From NCBI RefSeq assembly GCF_006716765.1, contig NZ_VFPO01000001.1, positions 6,448,001-6,512,000 on the forward strand: DNA of 64,000 nucleotides, given 5' to 3'. The stretch is from Actinomadura hallensis (GTDB taxonomy: Bacteria; Actinomycetota; Actinomycetes; Streptosporangiales; Streptosporangiaceae). The position numbers and the translations under genes were made by a program. The notes under the pieces were generated by a model. It was not told where the DNA came from and ran no database searches. It saw nothing but the letters and a program-made list of their open reading frames with translations. Positions 1-7,721 of the stretch are shown here, piece after piece (within the stretch, counting starts at the first letter, position 1; every line of letters starts with the position of its first letter).

Positions 1-119
1 CCGGAGGTTGTCATCAGAAGGGCATAAGGGACGAACGCCCCGGTCAGCGATGTGGGAGTCGTGTCACCGCCGGGAGACCTGTCCCGTATGCACTGCTCGT
101 CCCGCGTACCCTAGACCTC

Positions 120-2405
120 GTGCGCGTTGGGAATACGGATCGGTTGAAGACTGCCTCCACACTGCTCAGACTCCTCGGGGCCGGCGTCGTCGCGGGCGTC
201 CTCGTGGCGTTCATCGCCCTCCCCGCGGTGGGCAGCGCCGGCATCACGGCGCGCGACGCCGCGAACAACTTCGAGGACATGGACGGCCAGCTGGAGACGG
301 ACCCGCCGTCCGAGAAGACCGTGGTGTACGACTCGGACGGCAAGCAGATCGCCACGTTCTTCGACAAGTACCGCGAGTCCGTCCGGCTCGACCAGATCGC
401 CCCCATCATGAAGAAGGCGATCATCGCCATCGAGGACTCCCGCTTCTACGAGCACGGCGCCCTCGACCTCAAGGGCACCCTCCGCGCACTGGCCTCCAAC
501 GTCGAGTCGGAGACGACGCAGGGCGGCTCCACGCTGACCCAGCAGTACGTCAAGAACCTGCTGGTCGACGCCGCCAGGACGAAGGAGGAGTACCGCGCGG
601 CGACCGCGCCCACCGTCGGCCGCAAGGTCCGCGAACTCCGCTACGCGCTGGACATCGAGAAGCGGATGTCCAAGGACGAGATCCTCGAGGGCTACCTGAA
701 CATCGCCTACTTCGGTGCGGGCGCATACGGAGTGCAGGCGGCCGCCAAGCGCTACTTCAGCATCCCCGCCAGCGAACTCGACCTCGGGCAGGCCGCGCTC
801 CTGGCGGGCATCACCCAGAACCCCACGGCCTACGACCCGATCCGCAACCCCAGGGACGCGCGTAAGCGGCGCGACATCGTCCTCTACCGCATGGCCCAGC
901 TCGGCGACATCTCCAAGGCCCGCGCCGACGCCGAGGCCGCCAAGCCGATCGAGCTCAACCGCACCGACCCCGTCGGCGGCTGCCAGGTGAGCAAGGTGCC
1001 GTACTTCTGCGAGTACGTGAAGTACGACATGCTCAACATCCTGTCGGACGGCAAGTACTGGGAGATGGAGCCGGACGAGCAGCAGAACATCGTCAACGAG
1101 CTCAACCGCGGCGGCTACACGATCCGCACGACCCTCGACGCGAAGGCGCAGCGCGCCGTCGACAAGACCCTGCGCTCCACCGTCGCCCCCCGAGGCAACC
1201 GCGTCGCCGCCGAGGCGATGGTCGAGCCCGGCACCGGCCGGATCAAGGCGATCGGGCTGAGCAAGCCGTTCGGCCCCGGCAAGGGCAAGACCACCATCAA
1301 CCTCCCCGCGGACCGGTACCACGGCGGCGGCAACGGCGTGTCGGCGGGCTCGACCTTCAAGATCTTCACTCTCGCCGCCGCCCTCGACCAGGGCATCCCC
1401 GTCAGCACGACGATCAACTCGCCGCAGACGATCACGATCGGCGGCTTCCAGCCGTGCCGCTACACGGGGATGCTCGACGGCAAGATGGTCAAGAACAAGC
1501 TGGTCGGCGGGACCGACTCCTGGACCGTCTCCAACGCGGGCGACAGCGAGAAGGGCAACTTCAACCTCAAGACCGGCACCTGGCACTCGGTCAACACGTT
1601 CTACGCCGTGCTGGAGAAGCGCGTCGGCGTCTGCAACGCCGTGAAGATGGCCGAGAAGTTCGGCATGAAGCAGGGCAACGGCAACCCCCTGCTGCCGTAC
1701 GCCACCCAGGTCCTCGGCACCAACGACGTCGACATGGTCAGCCTCGCCGCCGCCTACGCCGGCTTCGCCGCCCGCGGCAAGTACTGCCCGCCGGTCTCGG
1801 TCACGGAGGTCATCGACGGGCAGGGCAAGCGCCTGAAGCTGCCCGAGCACAAGTGCAAGCAGGTCCTGGACGAGGACGTCGCCGACAAGGTCAACTCGAT
1901 CCTGCAGGGCGTCATCACCCACGGCACGGCGCGCGGCCGCGGCATCGGCCGCCCGGCCGCCGGCAAGACCGGCACCTGTGAGGAGTTCACCTGCGCCGTG
2001 TTCGCCGGCTACACCCCGAACCTCGCCGCCGCCACCGCCTACTGGGACTACCGCGGCCCCTGGCAGTACAAGGTCTACGGCGTGTACGGCGCCGGCATCC
2101 CCGGCGGGATCTGGCAGAACTCCATGAGGCAGGCCCTCGCCGGCGAGCCCGCCCCCGGCTTCCGGACCCCGTCCCGCGACTTCGGCGACACCACCGAGGT
2201 CCCCAACGTCGAGGGCAGGACCGTCGCCGCCGCCACCGCCCGGCTCAAGGCCGCGGACCTGCAGGCCAGGGTCGCGTCCGGCTCGGTCGACTCCGACAAG
2301 CCGAAGGGCACGGTCGTCTCCACCTCGCCCGCCGCCGGCAGCGAGGTCCCGCCCGGCACCACGGTCATCCTCTACCTGAGCAGCGGCCGGGAAGACGACG
2401 ACTGA
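120..2405 (+). CDS. Class A penicillin-binding protein (transglycosylase/transpeptidase) with PASTA domain
   Basis: Bifunctional peptidoglycan synthase of 761 aa that polymerises lipid II and cross-links stem peptides outside the membrane. An N-terminal membrane anchor lies at about residues 13-35. The glycosyltransferase family 51 domain follows (about 58-235), with catalytic Glu105 in EDSRFYEHG and the GGSTLTQQ motif. The transpeptidase domain (about 345-640) shows the SxxK motif STFK with Ser411, SVN at 490-492 and KTG from Lys616. One PASTA domain closes the protein (about 690-757). The GTG start has no ribosome site, but a -10-like TACCCT lies 8 bases upstream, so a leaderless transcript is plausible. 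It belongs to the ponA-type proteins of actinomycetes. Confidence 0.95.
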   Translation: MRVGNTDRLKTASTLLRLLGAGVVAGVLVAFIALPAVGSAGITARDAANNFEDMDGQLETDPPSEKTVVYDSDGKQIATFFDKYRESVRLDQIAPIMKKAIIAIEDSRFYEHGALDLKGTLRALASNVESETTQGGSTLTQQYVKNLLVDAARTKEEYRAATAPTVGRKVRELRYALDIEKRMSKDEILEGYLNIAYFGAGAYGVQAAAKRYFSIPASELDLGQAALLAGITQNPTAYDPIRNPRDARKRRDIVLYRMAQLGDISKARADAEAAKPIELNRTDPVGGCQVSKVPYFCEYVKYDMLNILSDGKYWEMEPDEQQNIVNELNRGGYTIRTTLDAKAQRAVDKTLRSTVAPRGNRVAAEAMVEPGTGRIKAIGLSKPFGPGKGKTTINLPADRYHGGGNGVSAGSTFKIFTLAAALDQGIPVSTTINSPQTITIGGFQPCRYTGMLDGKMVKNKLVGGTDSWTVSNAGDSEKGNFNLKTGTWHSVNTFYAVLEKRVGVCNAVKMAEKFGMKQGNGNPLLPYATQVLGTNDVDMVSLAAAYAGFAARGKYCPPVSVTEVIDGQGKRLKLPEHKCKQVLDEDVADKVNSILQGVITHGTARGRGIGRPAAGKTGTCEEFTCAVFAGYTPNLAAATAYWDYRGPWQYKVYGVYGAGIPGGIWQNSMRQALAGEPAPGFRTPSRDFGDTTEVPNVEGRTVAAATARLKAADLQARVASGSVDSDKPKGTVVSTSPAAGSEVPPGTTVILYLSSGREDDD

Positions 2406-2474
2406 CGCGCGCCCGCGTCCGGCGGGCCCCGTCCGGCGGCACAGGCGGCCAGGCGGGGCTCGTCGGCGCGCGTC

Positions 2475-2927
2475 CTACTCCGCGAGCTGACGCTTGACCT
2501 CGGCGGCGACCCGGCCGCCCTCGGCGCGCCCCGCGACCTTCGGGTTCACGGCCTTCATGACCTGCCCCATCGCCCGCGGCCCCGACGCGCCCGTCGCGGC
2601 GATCGCGTCGGCCACGAGCGCGGACAGCTCCTCGTCGCTCAGCTGCGCGGGCAGGTACTCCTCCAGCACCGCGCCCTCGTCCCGCTCCGCCTTCGCCTGC
2701 TCGTCACGCCCCGCGTCCGCGAACGCGGCCGCCGCCTCCCGGCGCTTCTTCGCCTCCCGGGTGAGCACCTTCACGACGTCGTCGTCCGACAGCTCGCGCG
2801 AACGCTTGCCGGCGACCTCCTCGTTCTTCACCGCCGTGAGCGCCATCCGCAGCGTCCGCGCACGCACCTCGTCGCGCGCCTTGATCGCGGCGGACAGGTC
2901 GGTCTCCAGCTTCTCCTTCAAGGTCAT
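2475..2927 (-). CDS. GatB/YqeY domain-containing protein
   Basis: A 150-aa protein of the YqeY family, which corresponds to the C-terminal tail domain of the amidotransferase subunit GatB and is thought to bind tRNA. It starts with MTLKEKLETDLSAAIKARD and is strongly helical, with the family's VLTREAKKRREAA and AMGQVMKAVNPKVAGRA segments, so it is full length. The frame stays open upstream to 3032, but the extra residues do not fit the family; the ATG at 2927 or the GTG at 2933 is the likely start. It converges on the penicillin-binding protein gene. Its exact cellular role is not established. Confidence 0.88.
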   Translation of the reverse strand: MTLKEKLETDLSAAIKARDEVRARTLRMALTAVKNEEVAGKRSRELSDDDVVKVLTREAKKRREAAAAFADAGRDEQAKAERDEGAVLEEYLPAQLSDEELSALVADAIAATGASGPRAMGQVMKAVNPKVAGRAEGGRVAAEVKRQLAE

Positions 2928-3019
2928 GTGCACATCATGCCGCGCCCGAACCGGAAGCCTCATCGGGATTACCGCGCGGTGCCCTTCTCTGGAAACATGG
3001 GACCCCGGAAGGGAGAGCC

Positions 3020-3919
3020 GTGCGAAAGACATACGCCGTGCCCCTGGGGGTCCTCGGCGCGGGAGCCGCGACCTTCGGGTACGCCTCGGTGATCGAGCGG
3101 AACTGGTTCCGCCTGCGCCGCTTCGATGTGCCCGTCCTGCCCCCCGGGCGCCCCTCGGTGAAGGTCCTGCACATCTCCGACGCGCACCTCACCCCGGGGC
3201 GCTCACGCCTCATCCACTGGGTCCGCTCCCTGGACGCGCTGGAGCCCGACCTCGTCGTCAACACCGGCGACTCCCTCTCGCACAGGGACGCCATCGGCCC
3301 GTTCCTGGACGCCTTGGGGCCGCTCCTCGAACGTCCCGGCGTCTTCGTGTACGGCTCCAACGACCTGTACTCGCCCGTCCTGAAGAACCCCCTGCGCTAC
3401 GTCTGGCGGACGAGCAAGTCCGACTACGAGCGCAGCGGACGCGAACCCGACCTCCCCTACCGCGAGTTGGGCTCCGCGCTTCAGGCCGCCGGTTGGCTCG
3501 ACCTCAACAACCGCATCGGCCGCCTCAAGGTCGGTGAACTCGACGTCGAGTTCGGCGGCATCGACGACTCCCACGTGAACCGCGACCACTACGACCGGAT
3601 CGCCGGCCCCGTCGACCCCCAGGCCGACGTCCACATCGGCGTCATGCACGCCCCAGAGCCCCGCAACCTCGACCGCTTCACCGCCGACGGCTACGACCTC
3701 CTCCTCGCCGGCCACACCCACGGCGGCCAGGTCTGCGCCCCCTTCTTCGGCGCCCTCGCCACCAACTGCGGCATCGACCGTCCCCGCGCCAAGGGCCTCC
3801 ACAAGCACCAGGGCTCCTGGCTGCACGTCTCCGGCGGCCTGGGCACGTCCCCCAAGGCCCCAGTGCGCTTCTGCTGCCGCCCTGAGGCCTCCCTCCTCAC
3901 CCTCGTGCCCCGCAGTTGA
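3020..3919 (+). CDS. Metallophosphoesterase (calcineurin-like, YkuE type)
   Basis: A 299-aa calcineurin-like phosphoesterase, expected to hydrolyse phosphoesters using two metal ions. Metal-binding motifs appear in the family order: SDAHL (Asp54, His56), NTGDS (Asp84), GSND and GHTHGGQ (His232, His234). A short hydrophobic N-terminus (about residues 5-22) suggests membrane anchoring. The GTG start has a GGGAGAG ribosome site. The gene overlaps the next methyltransferase gene by four bases, so the two are probably co-translated. This family sits next to the large penicillin-binding protein in many actinomycetes (established context); the substrate cannot be told from sequence. Confidence 0.9.
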   Translation: MRKTYAVPLGVLGAGAATFGYASVIERNWFRLRRFDVPVLPPGRPSVKVLHISDAHLTPGRSRLIHWVRSLDALEPDLVVNTGDSLSHRDAIGPFLDALGPLLERPGVFVYGSNDLYSPVLKNPLRYVWRTSKSDYERSGREPDLPYRELGSALQAAGWLDLNNRIGRLKVGELDVEFGGIDDSHVNRDHYDRIAGPVDPQADVHIGVMHAPEPRNLDRFTADGYDLLLAGHTHGGQVCAPFFGALATNCGIDRPRAKGLHKHQGSWLHVSGGLGTSPKAPVRFCCRPEASLLTLVPRS

Positions 3920-4509
3920 ACTGGCGGACGGCGAGCCTCCAGGCGGCCCTCTACGACTACACCGTCCAACACCCCCTGCTCTCCCGCCTGGGGGCCCGCG
4001 CCCTCTGGTCCTACGACATAGGCCACCTCCACAGGAGCATCGCGGCCCAGGACCCCACAGCCCTGACCCTCGACATCCCCTGCGGCGGCGGACTGGCGGC
4101 AGGCACCAACCCCCGCCACGTGGCAGCCGACCTCTCCCACACCATGCTGAAGAGGGCCCGCCACAGAACGAAGACCCTCCTCCAGGCCGACATCTACGCC
4201 CTCCCCTTCCCGCCCTCCACCTTCGACCTGTGCGTCACCTACAACGGCCTGCACTGCCTAGAAGACCCAGCAGCCGCCCTAAGGGAACTGACCCGCGTCC
4301 TACGCCCCGGCGGCACCCTCCAGGGCACGACCCTCGTCCGCGGCACCTCCCGCCGCCACGACGCCCAGATCACCGCCCTCCAACGCCTGGGCGTCTTCGG
4401 CTCCCCCGGCACGGCCACCGACCTCCACACCTGGCTGACCTCCGCCGGCCTCACCGACATCACCCTGACCCGCTCCGGCGCCGTGACCGGCTTCACAGCC
4501 CGTAAATAG
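3916..4509 (+). CDS. Class I SAM-dependent methyltransferase
   Basis: A 197-aa small methyltransferase. The SAM-binding glycine motif reads LDIPCGGGLAAG (about residues 54-65), followed by the acidic-loop region and a post-motif stretch FDLCVTYNGLHCLEDP, then LRPGGTL at the motif III position, as in UbiE-like methyltransferases. The start is TTG, overlapping the TGA of the phosphoesterase gene, which implies translational coupling. Codon use is skewed to C-ending codons like its neighbours. The substrate is unknown. Confidence 0.85.
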   Translation: MNWRTASLQAALYDYTVQHPLLSRLGARALWSYDIGHLHRSIAAQDPTALTLDIPCGGGLAAGTNPRHVAADLSHTMLKRARHRTKTLLQADIYALPFPPSTFDLCVTYNGLHCLEDPAAALRELTRVLRPGGTLQGTTLVRGTSRRHDAQITALQRLGVFGSPGTATDLHTWLTSAGLTDITLTRSGAVTGFTARK

Positions 4510-4535
4510 GGGACGCACCACTCTCCGGCATCCGC

Positions 4536-4541
4536 TAAGGT
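4536..4541 (+). promoter_or_regulatory. Candidate -10 element for tRNA-Pro
   Basis: TAAGGT, matching the actinobacterial TAnnnT pattern, lies about 45 bases before the mature tRNA and about 27 bases after the methyltransferase stop. No convincing -35 box was seen, so this is a weak call. Confidence 0.35.
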
Positions 4542-4586
4542 GTACTAGGCGCCGGGAGAACGTACGACCTCCCGGGCAGCCACCAC

Positions 4587-4660
4587 CGGGGTGTGGCGCA
4601 GCTTGGCAGCGCGCTTCGTTCGGGACGAAGAGGTCGTGGGTTCAAATCCCGCCACCCCGA
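4587..4660 (+). tRNA. tRNA-Pro (anticodon CGG)
   Basis: A 74-nt cloverleaf. The acceptor arm CGGGGTG pairs with CACCCCG and is followed by discriminator A. The anticodon stem CTTCG/CGAAG encloses loop TTCGGGA with anticodon CGG. The T-arm has the canonical GGTTCAAATCC core. CCA is not encoded. It forms the left border of the accessory region that follows. Confidence 0.95.
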
Positions 4661-4669
4661 CTCAACTCA

Positions 4670-4701
4670 GAGGCCGGCTCTCCTTCGAGGAGACCGGCCT
4701 C
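4670..4701 (+). terminator. Rho-independent terminator after tRNA-Pro
   Basis: Inverted repeat GAGGCCGG / CCGGCCTC with an inner CTCCT/AGGAG stem around a TCG loop, followed by a short T-rich run (ATCTTTT). Confidence 0.75.
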
Positions 4702-4805
4702 AAGATCTTTTGTCCGCCATTTGTCCGCGAGACTTACCCCCTACTCGCCGACACGGCCCGTCCCGGACCAGCACCGAGAGACAACCTCTCATCACGGGGG
4801 TCGCC

Positions 4806-5287
4806 ATGAGCCCGAGCCTCGGCACGCTCGTACGCTCCGCCCGCGTCGCCCACGGCTGGACTCAACGCGACTGGCCAACCGTCTCCACTGCTCCCGCTCC
4901 ACCATCTCCCGTCTGGAGACGGGCGCCCAAACGCTGGACGACGTAGCCACCATCCGCCGCCTCGCCGAAGTTCTAGAGATCACCCCGACCGCACTGGGCA
5001 TCACCGCTACGGTGACGATCCACCCACCCGCGGAGGACGATGTGCGGCGCTGCCAACTGCTGACCGGCCTCGCGGTCACCGCTGCCGCCGCCAGCGCACC
5101 AGCTTGCGCCGCCGTAGCGGCGGCAGCGGCCGTCCTCGCCGAGACGTACACCCTCGTCACACGCAATGATCAAGCTGGACGATCAACTCGTCTGGATCAC
5201 TGCCGACCGGCCCCGCAACCTCGCCGCCGCATCCGGCAACCCCCTGGTGGCCGGCGAAGCCCCCGCCACGGGGGCGACGGGGGCTTC
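4806..5287 (+). pseudogene. Frameshifted, 3'-truncated XRE-family HTH regulator
   Basis: Remnant of a helix-turn-helix gene of the kind that carries a TPR-like tail in actinomycetes. The ATG at 4806 opens with a typical XRE start ending in HGWTQRD. One missing C near 4870 shifts the frame, and the recognition helix then continues as LANRLHCSRSTISRLETG in the next frame. A second shift (about two bases) occurs near 5165, after which DDQLVWITADR and AAASGNPLVAGEA resume in the third frame. The expected C-terminal part is absent: the sequence stops at the terminator of the convergent DUF262 gene. It is non-functional as written, unless the shifts are sequencing errors. Confidence 0.8.
5256..5287 (-). 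terminator. Hairpin terminator of the DUF262-AlbA_2 gene
   Basis: Perfect 10-bp arms GAAGCCCCCG / CGGGGGCTTC separated by 12 bases, placed 11 bases after the stop codon of the minus-strand DUF262 gene. No clear T-run follows on that strand. Confidence 0.55.
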
Positions 5288-5297
5288 TGGCATTTCC

Positions 5298-7631
5298 TCA
5301 GCCCCAGTGCTGCTCCTGGTACTTGATGAGGTCCTCGCCGTAGAGCTGCTTGGTCGCGTTCCCTACGCGCACCCAGAACTCCGTGGGGCCGGCACCGCCC
5401 TTGGCCGCCTTGGCGAAGACCGGTTTCCCGGACGAGGCGACACTGAGCTGGCAGATCGTCCGTCCGTCCACTTCGGGGAACCGGATGCGCACCGTCGACG
5501 CCGTCGGTGCGGACAGGTTGTCGTCGAGCAGCTGCCTGATGAAGAGTTCGTAGCTGTCGACGTTCTGCTTGGCGCCGAACGTGGCGAGGTCGTCCTCGAT
5601 GCCCAGGATCTCGCCGTCGTCCGCGACGCCGACCAGGAGGGTTCCGCCCTCGGCGTTGAGGAAGCCGCACACCGCCTTGACCAGGATCTGCCCGAGCCTC
5701 GGATCGTGCTGCTTGGTGTGGACGTTCCACCGTCCGCTGGCCTTGAACTCCGTGGTCTGCGACTCGCCCGCGGCGATGAGGTCACTGACGGACACCGGTT
5801 CGAGCCTCTTACGCCCGTCGGTGATGGCGTTGAAGCCCTCCTGGACGACCCTCGCGATGAGCTGGCGGCGCCGCTCGAGGAAAACCGGGTAGTCGAGCTG
5901 CTCCCAGCCCATCGGCAGCGCGTGCCACCGGTACTGCCTGGCCAGAACCTGCGGCTCGATCTTCTCGGCGATGCGCGGCAGGTAGTCGCTCGGCGCGTCG
6001 GACTGGTTGCGCTCCTCGGCCGGCCAGTCGATGTAGGTCATGTTCGCGATTGCGTTGGTCTGCCGCACACCGGTGATTCCCTGTGATTCGAGGTATTTGC
6101 GAGGGAACAAGCGATCGCGTCCCAGAGAGCGCGGAGCAGCGTCCATAGGGTCGAGGAGATCTCTGATGCGCATGTCGCCGAACAGCACCTCGGCGTCGAG
6201 AATGTTGAGCGCGGCCAGGTAGGCGAAAAGGGCGGGGGAACGGGACGACGACGCGTCGAGCCGGTTCGGCAGCGAGATCTCCCAGTAGTCCCCGGTGAAG
6301 TTCGCGGCGACGATGCGGTCCAGCTCGGCGAGGAAGGCGGAGCCGTCACCGGCGGGCAGATTCGTGACGCGTCCCAGGTCCGACTCCATCTGGGACTCCG
6401 GCGAGGCGCTGTACCTGCTGGTGGTGTGCGCCATGAAGAACCACCGCGCGATGGCGGGACGCAAATCCTCGGCCTGGAGACCGAAATCGTGCCGGCCGAT
6501 CAGCCACAGTGTGTAGCTGTACAGCAGAGCACTGTCCGAGGTGATCATCTTCCGGCTGCGGAAGCCGGCCATGGCCACGGACTTGAGGAACTCGTGCCAG
6601 TTCGTGAGGTCGAGCACCTTCTCCTGGGCCGTGGCGAGGGCATCGAACTGCTCCTGCCGGCGCCCCGGGCTGACCTCTCCGCTCTCCAGGTCCTTGCCGC
6701 GCAGGATGCTGTAGACGTGCTGGAGCCGGGCGCGGCGGAAGGCGACCGCGACGGCGACGCGCAGAAGCTGGTCCGGGCTCGGGTCCAGGAACGGGTTCCG
6801 GGGACTGGGACCGGTCACCGTCGGGTCGACGGCGGCGCGGCAGAAGTCTTCCAGTTGCCGGCGTCCCTTCTCCCAGTGCACGGACATGAGCGTGAGGATG
6901 AAGTCGGACTGGTTGAGTTTGACTCCTTCAGAGTTGATCCGCACAAAGATCTCGGCGACCTGCTCCTCATCGGCGCTCTGGTCCAGCTCGATCACCTGGA
7001 ACCGGAAGTCGCGCAGGTCACGGACGCGGTCGATGCGTTCTTCGAGTTCGTCCCGGCGGGCGTCCGGGAGCTCCTCCCCCAGCGTCCTGCTGAGCCGGTC
7101 GAAGAACTGACGCACTCGCGTCTTGTAGCCTTCCGACCAGAGCGCGGTGATGTCGGGAATGAAGTTCGCGTCGCGCTCGATGGCCGCGTCGGTGACCTCG
7201 AATGTCTGGTCCTTTGGGCGGAACCCGATCCGTATATGGCGCTGCTCAAACGACTTGGTCAGCACAGGGCGACCGGTGAGCACGGCGAACAATGAGGTCA
7301 ACCGCTGTTGACCGTCAACGATCAAGAGCTGGGGCGCTCGGTCCGAGTCCTCCACCCCGATCTGGCGGGTGCCGACCTCCGCGCCGGTCTCCCAGAACAT
7401 CAGCGTTCCCACGGGGTATCCGCGGTACATCGAGTCGAGCAGGTCGCGGACCTTGGTCGCCGACCAGACGAACGGACGCTGAATGTCAGGAAGGCCGATT
7501 CGTCCGTTTCTAATGTCTTCGACCAGATGGCTCAGCGAGTAACCAGTGTCGCGGTAGAGCGCAGGAGGCACGGTTTCATACTCCTCGGGCGTACTGGATG
7601 TACCGGGGCGACGCTCCGGAAGCTTAATCAC
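5298..7631 (-). CDS. DUF262 (GmrS-like) protein fused to a C-terminal AlbA_2/Schlafen-type domain
   Basis: A 777-aa probable anti-phage protein. The N-terminal DUF262 domain (about residues 30-330) carries IQRPFVW at 50-56 and the signature DGQQRLTSL at 106-114. In GmrSD and other DUF262 proteins this motif forms the ParB-like nucleotide-binding site. The C-terminal domain (about 615-777) starts with a QTTEFKAS motif, followed by AVCGFLNAEGGTLLVGVADDG, which is the AlbA_2 (divergent AAA-4, Schlafen core) signature. No HNH or GmrD-type nuclease motif was seen, so the second domain may supply the effector function. The gene lies about 90 bases downstream of the helicase gene on the same strand, probably in one operon. 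Role inferred from family and context. Confidence 0.85.
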   Translation of the reverse strand: MIKLPERRPGTSSTPEEYETVPPALYRDTGYSLSHLVEDIRNGRIGLPDIQRPFVWSATKVRDLLDSMYRGYPVGTLMFWETGAEVGTRQIGVEDSDRAPQLLIVDGQQRLTSLFAVLTGRPVLTKSFEQRHIRIGFRPKDQTFEVTDAAIERDANFIPDITALWSEGYKTRVRQFFDRLSRTLGEELPDARRDELEERIDRVRDLRDFRFQVIELDQSADEEQVAEIFVRINSEGVKLNQSDFILTLMSVHWEKGRRQLEDFCRAAVDPTVTGPSPRNPFLDPSPDQLLRVAVAVAFRRARLQHVYSILRGKDLESGEVSPGRRQEQFDALATAQEKVLDLTNWHEFLKSVAMAGFRSRKMITSDSALLYSYTLWLIGRHDFGLQAEDLRPAIARWFFMAHTTSRYSASPESQMESDLGRVTNLPAGDGSAFLAELDRIVAANFTGDYWEISLPNRLDASSSRSPALFAYLAALNILDAEVLFGDMRIRDLLDPMDAAPRSLGRDRLFPRKYLESQGITGVRQTNAIANMTYIDWPAEERNQSDAPSDYLPRIAEKIEPQVLARQYRWHALPMGWEQLDYPVFLERRRQLIARVVQEGFNAITDGRKRLEPVSVSDLIAAGESQTTEFKASGRWNVHTKQHDPRLGQILVKAVCGFLNAEGGTLLVGVADDGEILGIEDDLATFGAKQNVDSYELFIRQLLDDNLSAPTASTVRIRFPEVDGRTICQLSVASSGKPVFAKAAKGGAGPTEFWVRVGNATKQLYGEDLIKYQEQHWG

Positions 7632-7721
7632 TTCCGCGGCGCGCTTTCCAGCAGGTAAACGCCGCCCCCCGGATGCGAATGATCTCCTATTTCGGCGGTT
7701 GGCGAAGACCCGCCGGAGCGG

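Noticed and set aside
2404..2474. Long-looped inverted repeat GACGCGCGCC / GGCGCGCGTC between convergent genes
   Set aside because: The loop is about 50 bases and GC-rich repeats of this size are expected by chance here; not called as a terminator.
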